From Annulohypoxylon bovei var. microspora (taxonomy: Eukaryota > Ascomycota > Sordariomycetes > Xylariales > Hypoxylaceae), in NCBI GenBank assembly GCA_022836615.1, contig MU405214.1:248001-312000 (forward strand): a stretch of 64,000 bases of DNA, in the 5' to 3' direction. The position numbers were made by a program, and so were the translations under genes. A model generated the notes under the pieces. That model was not told the origin of the DNA. It worked only from the letters and a program-made list of their open reading frames with translations, and made no database searches. Of this stretch, positions 36,239-46,611 are shown one piece after another. Each line of letters starts with the position of its first letter. Position 1 is the first letter of the stretch.

Positions 36239-37143
36239 TTTGATAGTCTTCTCTCTAAAGTCTCAGCTGGTGAGACTTCCTTGTGATAGGCCTGTGTGCG
36301 ACCGCATATACAACGCGTTCGGTTATTCGGATTCTGTTACTCCAAGCCCTACAGCGTTACAAACTACCTACCTAGTACCTAGGTAAGCACGCTATGTACG
36401 GGATTCCTAACGAAGAGCTTCAACGGTACCCTATGTCATGAGGACCGGCTTTACGGGCGAACATTGTGGAGATGGGGAAATGCGGGGAGCTTCAGGCTTC
36501 TAAATGTTCCGATGCTACATTCTGCTTGTGAACCACATGCAGCTTCTTGTAAACCAATTAACTAATAGTCTTAGAAATATCTTGATGAAGAATATTGGTT
36601 CCTAGGTGATATTTAGTTGAATACACTTTTCTTAAACTCTTGCTGAGTTTTGATTCAGATCATGGCCGATCATTTGTTGAAAAGGAAGTTCAAGATACCT
36701 AACTAGGCTTGAGAATTCTAACATTTTGTAAAGTCGGCAATAAAGAACTTCGGCTCTTATCAAACTGCCTAGGTACCTAGGTACTTATATCGGTTAATTG
36801 TCCAAACTCAATCTTAGCATCGGATGACAACTCTCGCCTGTGAAACTCATTTCTTAAAGATAACGGTTGTTGGTCAAACGGCTGCCAGAAAACATCAGTT
36901 GAAGAGAAAAACATTTATACATTCATTTGTAGGTATGTATTTAGATGAGTTGAAATACACACGTGATGATGAAGGCATACGAAACCTAAACACACGCATG
37001 ACCTCATTCAGATCCATCAAGCATTTTGGAATTGTTCGACATGTGAACGTCCAGCAAAGCAAAAAGGCAGGAGGACCTCAATTCCAACTATACCGGAAGA
37101 GGTATGGTAAAGTCCGGGTCCACTTACACCAGCATCTGGGGCC

Positions 37144-37149
37144 CCTCGG
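37144..37149 (+). promoter_or_regulatory. CCTCGG fatty-acid response motif (distal)
   Basis: CCTCGG is the core recognised by the Zn2Cys6 regulators FarA/FarB of filamentous ascomycetes, which control beta-oxidation genes. It lies 288 bp upstream of the FOX2 ATG. Binding here is inferred. Confidence 0.55.
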
Positions 37150-37173
37150 CATTCCTGCCAGCTCTGTAAGCTG

Positions 37174-37179
37174 CCTCGG
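37174..37179 (+). promoter_or_regulatory. CCTCGG fatty-acid response motif (proximal)
   Basis: A second CCTCGG, 30 bp after the first and 258 bp before the FOX2 ATG, in the same orientation. The pair upstream of a peroxisomal beta-oxidation gene fits FarA/FarB control. Confidence 0.55.
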
Positions 37180-37436
37180 CTGAATAGCCGGAATTCAAAT
37201 GCGGTACATTATTAGTAGACATTGGCGAGCTCTTGCTTCTTTGCTCTTTATTATCAACCTTTAGTTACTCCATCTCCATCTCAAATTGTAACCAGCAACC
37301 AGCTTTTCGCCATCGATTCTTACCTTCTTTAGAAATGCCAATTGCGTAAGAGAAGCCATCCCGAATTAACAATTATACTCCCTAACTTTTACCTACTTAA
37401 TTCCGTTGATACCCTAATTCTAAGAGCTTCATCACC

Positions 37437-40400
37437 ATGGCAGGCGAATTGCGCTTTGACGATCAAGTCGTCGTCGTCACCGGAGCTGGTGGTGGTCTAG
37501 GAAAGGCGTACGCTACATTCTTTGCTTCGAGAGGAGCTAAGGTCGTCGTCAATGACCTCGGTGGCTCATTTAAAGGAGAGGGTAACTCAACAAAGGTACA
37601 ATAAGCACCAGTGACACTTCAATTAATCTTACCTAAGTAGCCATTGAGCACATTTACTAACGTGTTTGCTGTAAATCATAGGCTGCCGATGTAGTCGTCA
37701 ACGAGATTAAAGCGGCCGGCGGCCAAGCAGTGGCCAACTACGACAGCGTCGAAAATGGTGAAAAGATCATCGAAACTGCCATCAAAACTTACGGCCGAAT
37801 CGACGTCCTGCTCAACAACGCCGGTATCCTACGGGATATCAGCTTTAAGAACATGTCGGACCAGGACTGGGATCTGGTCATGAAGGTGCACGTCAAGGGT
37901 TCTTACAAGTGCGCGCGCGCCGCCTGGCCCTATTTCCGCAAGCAAAAGTACGGCCGCGTAATCAACACCGCATCCGCTGCCGGCTTATTCGGCAGCTTCG
38001 GCCAGGCCAATTATTCGGCAGCTAAGCTGGCTATGGTTGGCTTCACCGAGACCCTCGCAAAGGAAGGCCTCAAATACAACATCATCTCCAATGTTATCGC
38101 CCCTATAGCCGCAAGCCGCATGACCCAGACTGTCATGCCTCCGGAGGTTTTAGAAGCCCTAAAGCCCGAATGGGTCGTTCCGCTCGTCGCCGTCTTAGTG
38201 CATAAAAACAACACTAGCGAGAACGGCGGAATCTTTGAAGTTGGTGGCGGCCACGTCGCCAAGCTGAGGTGGGAGAGGTCAAGCGGTCTTCTCCTAAAGG
38301 CAGACGACAGCTATACACCAGGTGCCATTCTTAAGCAATGGAATAAGGTTGTAGACTTCTCGAACCCTCAGTACCCAGATGGTGCCAATAACTTCATGGC
38401 TCTCCTCGAGGACTCGATGAAGTTAGGTCCGAGTGAGCAGGGAGAGAAGCTCGATTTTACTGGTCGCGTAGCCCTGATCACCGGTGGCGGTGCTGGTATC
38501 GGACGAGCATACGCCCTTGCTTTCGCCAAGCACGGCGCCTCGGTCGTCGTGAACGATTTAGTCGATCCCGACACAGTTGTTGGAGAAATCAAGAAACTAG
38601 GCGGCAAGGCTGCTGGCGTTAAGGCATCTTCCGAAGAAGGTGACAAGGTTGTACAAGCCGCCATCGATGCTTTTGGCCGCATCGATATCATTATCAACAA
38701 TGCCGGTATTCTACGAGACAAGGCTTTCACCAACATGGATGACAACCTCTGGGACCCCGTCTTAAACGTTCATCTCCGAAGTACATACAAGGTTACTAAG
38801 GCAGCCTGGCCTTACTTCCTCAAGCAGAAGTATGGACGTATCATAAACACTACGTCAACTAGCGGTATCTATGGTAACTTCGGACAGGCCAACTATGCGG
38901 CAGCAGTAAGTAATGACATTGGGAAAACATGAAAGCATAGTTGAAACTAACCCATAGTAGAAATCTGGTATTCTTGGATTCTCCCGTACGATTGCTCTCG
39001 AGGGCGCCAAGTATAACATCTATTGCAACACCATTGCACCAAATGCCGGTACAGCCATGACACGTACCATATTACCTGAGGAACTAGTCCAAGCCTTCAA
39101 GCCAGATTACATTGCTCCTCTTGTCCTTGCTCTCTGCAGCGACAAAGTCCCCGAGAACCCTACGGGCTACCTATACGAAGTAGGCAGCGGCTGGTGCGGC
39201 CGGACAAGATGGCAGCGAACTGGAGGTGCCGGTTTCCCCGTGGACGTCAAGCTAGTCCCCGAGGAGGTTGTCAAGGACTGGGCCAAGATCGTCAATTTCG
39301 AGGACGGCCGAGCGGACCACCCGGAGAAGAGCCAGGACTCGGTGGCGAAGATCATGGCCAACATCGAGAACAAACGAGCGGCATCTAAGGTATGAAGAAT
39401 CCTTCACTTTCCTTGGTGCCCTCTGTTTAAATATTGTTTTAATATCATGTATCTGTATTATCGTGTAGTCTAGTATATGAATGAACTATTGATATTGACA
39501 CATTGCCTTTTTGCTCAGGAGACCCCGGCAGGTAACCAATACCTCGCAGCCCAGCGGAAAGCCCTAGCCACTACATCCACCCCGACAGATTTCGCCTACT
39601 CTGAGCGCGACAGCATGCTCTACAACCTAGGCGTCGGCGCCAAGAGGACCGAGCTAGCCTACGTGTTCGAGGGCCACGAGGACTTCCAGGTGCTGCCAAC
39701 ATTCGGCGTAATCCCTCAATTCGACGCTAACATGCCGTTCAACTTTGACGACGTGGTACCCAACTTCTCACCCATGATGCTGCTACACGGCGAGCAGTAC
39801 CTCGAGGTCAAGAAGTACCCGATCCCGACGGCGGCTAAGACCAAGAACTATGCCAAGCTGATCGAGGTCGTGGACAAGGGCAACGCGGCGGTTCTGAAGA
39901 GCGGCGTCACGACGGTCAACGCCGAGACCGGGGAGGAGCTGTTCTACAACGAGGCCACCGTGTTCCTAAGGGGCTGCGGCGGTTTTGACGGACAGAAGAA
40001 GCCGTCGGAGCGGGGACCGGCCACGGCAGCAAATAAGCCCCCGAGGAGGTTGCCTGATATCGTCGTCGAGAGCGCGACGACGGAGGAGCAGGCGGCTGTT
40101 TATAGGCTTAGCGGCGATTACAAGTGAGTTCCCCCTCTTTCTCCACGTTCAAGTTTATCAATCAACTAACACGCCTTATCAAGCCCCCTACACATCGACC
40201 CCAGCTTCGCCAAGATGGGCGGGTTCAAGGTGCCCATCCTGCACGGGCTCTGCTTCATGGGCGTCGCGGGCAAGGCCGTGTACGAGAAGTTCGGCCCGTT
40301 CAAGAACATTAAAGTCAGATTCGCCGGCACGGTGCTCCCCGGTCAGACTCTAGTCACGGAGATGTGGAAGGAGGGCTCCAACAAGGTCGTCTTTCAGACG

Positions 40401-40481
40401 AAGGTCAAGGAGACCGGAAAGCTGGCCATCTCGGGCGCTGCCGCGGAGTTGGTTGGTGATGGCAGGGAGGGGAAGCTATGA
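37437..40481 (+). CDS. FOX2: Peroxisomal multifunctional beta-oxidation enzyme (2-enoyl-CoA hydratase 2 / (3R)-hydroxyacyl-CoA dehydrogenase)
   Basis: Catalyses the hydration and second oxidation of peroxisomal fatty-acid beta-oxidation. Exons 37437-37595, 37682-38905, 38961-39389, 39519-40123 and 40184-40481 sum to 2715 nt, giving 904 aa, the usual Fox2 length. Two tandem SDR dehydrogenase domains are seen: the first with TGAGGGLG at 15-22 and YSAAK at 164-168, the second with TGGGAGIG near 318 and YAAAK at 458-462, split by intron 2 just before the Lys. The C-terminal hotdog hydratase has GDYNPLHIDP with the expected Asp804/His809 pair. The protein ends in -GKL, a weak variant of the PTS1 signal. 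Two CCTCGG motifs lie in the promoter. Confidence 0.97.
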
Positions 40482-42093
40482 GTGTAGCCTAAGTGTATAT
40501 CTGAGTATGTGAGTGAGTGAGTGAGAAGAGGATGGAATGGGTAGAATGAACGGGTTGTGAGAAGACGAGACGAGATAAGATGATGAAGATATGTCGTATA
40601 GTAGAGTACTTTTTACTTCTGTTTTTGCATGGTGGAATTTGGAATTTGGAATTTGAGTTCGGCGTCTTGTTAAAAAATTACTTATATAGTTTGATATAGG
40701 CTTTTCTGCTTCGTATTGGATGGATCCAGCATGAATGACTACATGTTATGTGGATTACTTGGAGCATATTTCAAACATTGATGCAGTTTGGTTTTGTTTA
40801 ACCCGGCGCCCTCGGACGGCGGACGATAGTACGAAATCCGCCAACCCGCCATTTCAATTGAGGTATTGAAATGTATACAGTAAAAGAATTACAGTATACC
40901 GTATAAATCACACTGTATCAAAAATTGTAGGGGACATAGCGCTGAAGAGCCCTATAATTCATAGCGGGCTTCAGCGCTGTAGTCCCTTATAAATCGTTTC
41001 CACGGTAAGTTTTATACTATATACTGTATGTTTTCTACTGTATAGTACATTTCAATACCTCAATTGAAATGGCGGGTTGGCGGATTTCGTTAAGGGTGGT
41101 TAAAGATTTCGTACATTTAACCATGGGTTAAATGAGACTTTTACGCACTGTGAATAATTTTGCCTTAGTGGTTGGGTGCCTTGGGCTATAGCGATTGATC
41201 ACTAAATTCTAGCTTAAACTCTAGCATAAAGATCACTACTTAGCGTGAGGCTTATACAGTTTTCAATCTAGTCGCGCACTGGGCAAGGACCGTACCTGAT
41301 GTGCGAAATTATTGGCTTTAATCTTCATAGTATGTACCTATATTCAGGGAGGTGAGAACCCATCTGATTTTGGAAAGAAGCATAGGGTTTCACTGCGAAG
41401 ATATTCTCTAGAATACGTTTATCTAGCCTATTATTTATTAATAATACAGAATTTGTTTCATATCTGGATGTGTTTTTATGCACACATCTGAAGCTACACG
41501 GAATAGGTTGGGAGCTTCGAGAAGAAAGCGATTGCTCGGTTTTTACAGCAGAGAAATAAGGGGTAGTCTTGCTCTGAAGAAAATAACGAAACGAGGTGAA
41601 TCTTCGCGGCCGAACACCATCTTCTTGTAAAGGAGACTTGTATCAATCTTTCTCCTACGTCTGCATTGTCGGGCTACTTAATTAATTGTTGAAAATGCGA
41701 TGCGATTTATCAGTGCTTCACTCTCCCATCTTTAAATACGACTCTGGATATAAAGGATCGATATGAAGATAATGTCAGTAATATTTTGTCTAAAAACTGT
41801 AATACACCAAATTACTATGACAAATGTTGTAAGGCTATAGCTTGCGATGAGCCGTTGCATGTATGATGCTGTCGACGGGTATATCAAAAACATACCCGTC
41901 GCTTTCCTTGTGATGTAACGCCGTGTTCTCCTGTATGCCCAAATTCCGATGTAATGCTCGCTTTTTTTCTTCTTCTTTTTTCCAAAGTTAACTTCAAGAA
42001 ACGCTCAGCCGATAGCCAGATATGCACCTCTTTTTTTAAACAAAACCCAGAACCCAAAACTCTAGTTAAACCCATACATATCATGCTCCACCA
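40482..42093. other. Intergenic region with foldback element
   Basis: FOX2 3' region with a short GTGA microsatellite near 40508-40524, the MITE-like palindrome at 40831-41090, and the 3' region of the ubiquitin ligase gene. Nothing else recognised. Confidence 0.5.
40831..41090. mobile_element. MITE-like foldback element with 45-bp perfect terminal inverted repeats
   Basis: The left arm from 40831 (starting ACGAAATCCGCCAACCCGCC) and the right arm ending at 41090 are perfect inverted copies over about 45 bp. The pairing continues imperfectly inward, and the centre holds another hairpin (GGGGACATAGCGCTGAAGAG opposite GGGCTTCAGCGCTGTAGTCCC). The whole 260 bp can thus fold on itself and has no coding capacity. 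The flanks carry further partial copies (GATTTCGTAC at 41105-41114; TTTAACCC and GGGTTAAA outside). I could not define a clean target-site duplication, so the class is open. Confidence 0.75.
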
Positions 42094-44088
42094 TCATACG
42101 AACAAAGTCTCTATGACAAAATCGCAGAACTCTTCAACACTCGGAATCTTGCTGCCTGGAAGCAACTGTCCTAGGCCTCTGGTCATTTGGCCTCTTTGAC
42201 CGATGGTGCCTACTCCATCCTCGAGATAAGCCTTCTCGGCGTCTGAGAGCTCGCGTCTTTCAGATTCTCTCCACCTCTTTTCGGCCTCTATTTTAGCTTT
42301 CCGGAGAATTTCTTCGGTATTTTCGGTCTCCCACAAGTTACATTTATTACATTCTATGCATCGTCGTCCGTCACCCTCGGGCCTAAAATGCTGGCAAAAA
42401 TGAGCATAGCCTTCAGTCGCTGTGCCAATGTCTTTACGACAGACATAGCACATTTTATATCCGCAGGGGCAGGTTAGTTTGTTGCATCCGGCTGTCTTGA
42501 CGAACGACATATTACACCGCGGGCAAACACGTTTGATAGCCATCGACATTGCTAGCTCAACTTGTGTGCGCAGAGCAACAAGGGATGATTCGTGACATAT
42601 GTGAATATCCACCCATGCCTTCGAGCATGATAAACAAGATGATCGAGCGCAGGCCGGATTCTGACAAGTGAATTTCAACCCGCGGCGACGGCGCTGGTAT
42701 CGGTTAAGGGCCGCGTTTAGGTGCCAGGATACGTAACCCCTAAACGACCCGTTCAAGCAGAGCATGGTGTAACTAATCACTAGTGTTATGAGAGGGAAGT
42801 AAAATGGCGACAAGCCTAAGCAAATAAAAATGATGATAATGTTTATAAGATTGCTCGCACGAATCCTTGGCCTGCGCGAATTAGCTGGCATATAGAGCTC
42901 GTCGACTTCGGCATAGGTGCAGAACGGGCACCGGATCAGAGGCAAGCCGCTGGACAAGAGGCCGTACTCTGCTAAGCGTTGGTCAAGCTTGCGTACGATC
43001 TCTTCCCCGTTCTTCTCCTCGCGCATAGCCCGATGAATATGCTCAGAGGATATGCAGCCATCGCACTCCGTTGATGCCACGGCAGGGCATCGAAGAGCGC
43101 CCGTTTCTTTGTCGATGCTACGTTGCCAACCTTGTCCGAAGATAGCTTCGGTGATGGAATGTTGGACGCAGCGAAAGCAAACTGGGTGTCCCTCGGCGTT
43201 GCATGTGGTGAGCTCCTCAAAAATGACATCAGAGTAGCAGCAGGTACATTCGTATGTTGCTTCCAAGGCTTCGGCTTCTTCTGTGAGTAAGGAAATGGCT
43301 AAAGCTCGATCGCTCGCCTGCCTCGAAAGTTGCTCGTGTTGTTTTAATGGCATGATCAACTCTTCAAATAGCTCTTTATCCAATTCGGCGCTGCCGGTTG
43401 CCTTCAAAGTTGGGACCATCGATCCATCATCGGAAGCTCTCCATATAATAAGGGGATGCGTTTCGGCCTCGGTAGAGGTAACTGGCTTGCGACGAAAGAA
43501 CAAGGAAGATATGGTGAACTTCCAGGACTTCGAAGACAGGTCTACAAGGGTCGGTCGCGCGTCGAGATAGGAGTAGTTGGACTCGGATAAAACTGCGTCG
43601 ATAGAGGACCTAGATAAGCCCTTGAATTCCTGCATCGCCAGGGTCCGTACTGCCTTCTTGTATTCTACCGTCCTGAAGGCATCGGTTCGCGATACTAGAG
43701 CGTTCGGGTCAGAACTAGTATCGTCGCTAGCTCTCCGTCGTCCCTTCACGTATAACCCGGGATTCTTCAGCAACTTATCCGTGATGATAAATAGCCGCGA
43801 CTCCTCCGAAAATGATGTAAGCATTTCCCTGAAGACCTCTACTTGAACATCGGGAAACAAGGCGGCGAGCATTTCGAGGTTGTTATTCAAGTCGAGCACA
43901 TCTTGAGGCGTCGGTGCGGAAGACTGGAGCTGCGACTCATCGGAGAGGTATTCAGGAGAAGAGGAAGAATCGGGATTTTGAGGCCGCGACGGCGAGACTT
44001 CAGGAGAATGTCTAGATGATTTGGACTTGCTCGATATGACGGAACCCCTCCGACCCGACGGGGCCCCTAGAAAACCTGAAAGAAACAT
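42094..44088 (-). CDS. RBR-type E3 ubiquitin ligase, RNF216/Triad3-like
   Basis: A RING-in-between-RING ubiquitin ligase of 664 residues. N-terminal disorder is followed by a CUE-like region (about 65-105, NNLEMLAALFPDV). RING1 begins at Cys281 (CTCC..). The BRcat/IBR part has CQNPACARSSCLSC and RING2 begins at Cys522 (CPRCNMSF), with TAGCNKLTCPCG containing the expected catalytic Cys region. The following YKMCYVCRKDIG..GYAHFCQHF stretch is the extension typical of RNF216. A strongly hydrophobic segment (about 413-445, LINIIIIFICLGL) lies between RING1 and IBR and could anchor the protein in a membrane. The ATG at 44088 is followed at once by TTTCTTTCAG, an acceptor-like sequence, so the true start may be in an upstream exon. 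Confidence 0.9.
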   Translation of the reverse strand: MFLSGFLGAPSGRRGSVISSKSKSSRHSPEVSPSRPQNPDSSSSPEYLSDESQLQSSAPTPQDVLDLNNNLEMLAALFPDVQVEVFREMLTSFSEESRLFIITDKLLKNPGLYVKGRRRASDDTSSDPNALVSRTDAFRTVEYKKAVRTLAMQEFKGLSRSSIDAVLSESNYSYLDARPTLVDLSSKSWKFTISSLFFRRKPVTSTEAETHPLIIWRASDDGSMVPTLKATGSAELDKELFEELIMPLKQHEQLSRQASDRALAISLLTEEAEALEATYECTCCYSDVIFEELTTCNAEGHPVCFRCVQHSITEAIFGQGWQRSIDKETGALRCPAVASTECDGCISSEHIHRAMREEKNGEEIVRKLDQRLAEYGLLSSGLPLIRCPFCTYAEVDELYMPANSRRPRIRASNLINIIIIFICLGLSPFYFPLITLVISYTMLCLNGSFRGYVSWHLNAALNRYQRRRRGLKFTCQNPACARSSCLSCSKAWVDIHICHESSLVALRTQVELAMSMAIKRVCPRCNMSFVKTAGCNKLTCPCGYKMCYVCRKDIGTATEGYAHFCQHFRPEGDGRRCIECNKCNLWETENTEEILRKAKIEAEKRWRESERRELSDAEKAYLEDGVGTIGQRGQMTRGLGQLLPGSKIPSVEEFCDFVIETLFV

Positions 44089-44708
44089 ATCTTACGTCGA
44101 GTCAAGTGAAGTCAAACGGGCAAAGCATCGTTGTTGAATTTATTAAAGCGTCGCGTGTCGTCTCAAGTAAAAATATGACCGGGGGGCCTGCTAGTATCAG
44201 CTATGAATTGGGAAGTTGATATTCCTCGACTTATAATCCCGTGTACAACAAGAGCAAGTCAGAGGACGATGATCATAAAAAGACGTGTAAGATACGAAAC
44301 AGAGCACAAATACAGCACTGGAAGACAGCAAGAGATGAAGCTGGATGAAATATGAAATATGAAATTAGGTGGATTCCAAGTTTGCGACTCTAATGAAAGT
44401 CGCGTTGGGGAAATGCAAGTTCACACCTACCTACCTAAGGTACTTGACCTAGGAGAAATAGAGTTTACCTAGGTCGGCACGTATGACTTCAACCTTGGAT
44501 CGAACTTTAATCACTCCCTCCAAGGATTAGGTAACCCGGTGCGTGCCATTGCCCGAAGTCAAAGCGGGGCTAATCCAATACAGGAAGGGTCGATGGAGAA
44601 AATGAAGAAAGCTACATAGCCATTCTTTTGTGGCAGACACGACAAGCGGGGTATGTGCGAACGCACCTTCCCCAAGGATACTCGTTTGTATTTTCCTTAA
44701 ATCGAAAA
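44089..44708. other. Intergenic region
   Basis: The left part may hold the true first exon of the RBR ligase gene; otherwise I see only CCTAGG-type palindromes (44449, 44468). Confidence 0.45.
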
Positions 44709-44812
44709 GGCTCAATGGTCTAGTGGTAGGATACTCGCTTCGGGCTTACATTGGTCCGTCTCATCCAATGAGGCAATGTGAGTGGTCCCGGGTTCAAATC
44801 CCGGTTGAGCCC
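44709..44812 (+). tRNA. tRNA-Pro(CGG), intron-containing
   Basis: Acceptor stem GGCTCAA/TTGAGCC pairs over 7 bp, the D-arm carries AGTGGTA, and the anticodon stem is CTCGC/GTGAG (one G-U pair). Anticodon CGG is at 44741-44743, the T-arm is CCGGG-TTCAAAT-CCCGG and the discriminator is C. A 32-nt intron (44745-44776) sits after position 37 and holds a CCG that can pair with the anticodon, as in eukaryotic pre-tRNAs. A T-run at 44830-44835 is the likely Pol III terminator. Confidence 0.93.
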
Positions 44813-45527
44813 TATAGATTTTCGTCTACTTTTTTGTAGAACGCGCTATTAATATCCCAGTTTTTCTTTTTATCAAAGGCAATTGCCCGACCTGAGGTCC
44901 CCGCGGACCCCGCCAATTATCCCTGACATCCCGCGTCGTCCTTTTACAATTACAATCGCAAGTCACAGAAGTTTAAATTTACTTCAGAACATAGAAAGAA
45001 AGCACCTAAGTACAAATAGTCGCTCTTTTTGAATACATAGTGTCTTGCATAGTTGCAGATCCAAGTATTTCCACCTATCTACCTACACACTAACATTACT
45101 GTCGATCTCTTTACTACCTAGTATGTATAGAGGTTGATAGTGCAAGGAAAGAACCGTTGTCGGCTTAAAAGTTTTGTTATAGGTACTTACAGGTAGGTAT
45201 GCATTGCTATGCCTTCGATGTTGAGATATTACAACAGTAGGGTGACATTTAATTCCTACTTGTCAATTCCGCAAGAAAACAGAGGATAGACATATGCCGA
45301 AGATATGATAAATGACAGTTATTCGTGGTAGTTCCCCGCCTCCCTCCCGCCTCCCGCGTCATTTGAAGAATCTTGAAAAGGGGTTCAGCTCAACGAATGT
45401 TTGCCATTGAATGAATGTCTTTACTTCAGTTTAAAGATCTAGCAAAACTAATATCTAGAAGCAAGAAAACCTGAAGCTCACTTCGTGACAGTTGTTTATT
45501 TAGGTACCTTTTACGCATCACTTTGCC
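44813..45527. other. Intergenic region
   Basis: Spacer between the tRNA gene and the methyltransferase; AT-rich, no other feature seen. Confidence 0.5.
44830..44835 (+). terminator. Pol III oligo-T terminator of the tRNA-Pro gene
   Basis: A run of six T on the coding strand, 17 bp after the mature 3' end of the tRNA. Confidence 0.65.
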
Positions 45528-46445
45528 ATGGCGAATGTATCAGTCAAGGAACTAGGGTTCTCCCCAAAGCACGGCGTCAACTGGTCGAACTACCTCGCCT
45601 ACCGTCCTATATACCCAGCTTCTTTCTTCGAGCGCATCTTTAACTACCACTCCCAAAAGCCAGCGGCAACTTGGTCCGTAAGCCATGATGTTGGCGCCGG
45701 TTGTGGGATAGTCTCTTTTACGCTTGCTACTCGTTTCGATAGCGTTATTGTCTCGGATCCCAACGACGGCTATGTCACACTCGCTCGGAAGCTCCTCGTT
45801 GAAGAAGCATCGCTACCGGAATCTCAATTCACTTTCCTTCAGGAATCTGCCGAGAAAACCTCTATTGAGCCTGGTGCGGTTGACCTGATCGCCGCGTGCG
45901 AATGTATGCAGTGGACCAACCCTGCTGCTGCGATTAGTGAATTTGGCAGGGAACTTAGAGCTGGCGGGACACTCGCGATCACTTATTATGCTCGCCCGCT
46001 TATTGATGGGAACGAGCGGGTGCAAAATGCTTGGAAGGGAGTTTGGGCTGCACATTCTAAGAAGGCCCGAGGCGATGTGTTCGACCGTGCTTTTCTGACA
46101 GTTAACGCAGCCTTTGAAAACTTGGAATTTCCTGAGGAGGAGTGGGAGATGGTCAAGAGGGTGTACATCAACGCTCAGGGCAGCGTCAATGCCTTTGTGA
46201 TGAACGATCTAATGGCTGAGAGGAAGGTCAAAGAAGGGGAAGAGAAAGTCTGGATAGAGGATGATGAAGAATGGTGTGACATGAAAGACATCGAGTGGTT
46301 CAAGGCATATCTTGCTACTTGGGTGCCGTTTATCCCAGAGACCGAAATTCAGGAAGTTTGGGATGAGCTGGAGTTTGCTTTAGAGGGCAAGAAAGTCAGA
46401 ACCAGAACACCAGTTCTCATGATTTTTGCCACGAAGAAGGCCTAA
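45528..46445 (+). CDS. Class I SAM-dependent methyltransferase, trans-aconitate methyltransferase-like
   Basis: An intronless 305-aa protein with a Rossmann methyltransferase fold. Motif I is DVGAGCG at residues 54-60, with the acidic end of strand 2 at VIVSDPNDGY. DLIAACECMQW follows at the motif II position, and ELRAGGTLAITYY at the motif III/post-III strand. The opening FSPKHGVNWSNYLAYRPIYP resembles yeast Tmt1/Crg1-type small-molecule methyltransferases (trans-aconitate, cantharidin), whose substrates are carboxylates. The actual substrate is unknown. The ATG at 45528 follows a leader without in-frame ATG and gives a family-like N-terminus. Flanked on both sides by tRNA-Pro genes. Confidence 0.88.
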   Translation: MANVSVKELGFSPKHGVNWSNYLAYRPIYPASFFERIFNYHSQKPAATWSVSHDVGAGCGIVSFTLATRFDSVIVSDPNDGYVTLARKLLVEEASLPESQFTFLQESAEKTSIEPGAVDLIAACECMQWTNPAAAISEFGRELRAGGTLAITYYARPLIDGNERVQNAWKGVWAAHSKKARGDVFDRAFLTVNAAFENLEFPEEEWEMVKRVYINAQGSVNAFVMNDLMAERKVKEGEEKVWIEDDEEWCDMKDIEWFKAYLATWVPFIPETEIQEVWDELEFALEGKKVRTRTPVLMIFATKKA

Positions 46446-46509
46446 TCTATAGGTTAGGTTGCTTTACCAATCCCACCAATCACGGAAAAGGGAAAAAGGG
46501 AAAAAGAAA

Positions 46510-46611
46510 GGGCTCAGCCGGGATTTGAACCCAGGACCTCACTTAGTCTCTCATGTTAGAGATGGACAGAATCGCCCGAAAAGTGCGCGATCACCACTAC
46601 GCTACTGAGCC
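46510..46611 (-). tRNA. tRNA-Pro(CGG), second intron-containing variant
   Basis: Read on the minus strand: acceptor GGCTCAG/CTGAGCC, T8-A9, D-arm GCG...CGC with AGTGGT loop, and anticodon stem CACTT/AAGTG. Anticodon CGG is at 46578-46576, the T-arm is CTGGG-TTCAAAT-CCCGG with one U-G pair, and the discriminator is C. The 29-nt intron (46574-46546) after position 37 contains a TCTC/GAGA hairpin. The body differs clearly from the other tRNA-Pro(CGG) gene. T-rich DNA follows the 3' end. Isotype rests on anticodon and discriminator. Confidence 0.82.

Larger units (their letters stand above)
36239..37436. other. Intergenic region: TDA10 and FOX2 promoters
   Basis: Divergent spacer with TACCTAGGTA-type palindromes at about 36366-36384 and 36767-36784 and two CCTCGG motifs near FOX2. 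A 119-codon frame at 36824-37183 has no recognisable domain. Confidence 0.5.

Noticed and set aside
36824..37183. 119-codon plus-strand frame upstream of FOX2
   Set aside because: No domain, lies in the FOX2 promoter and overlaps the CCTCGG motifs.
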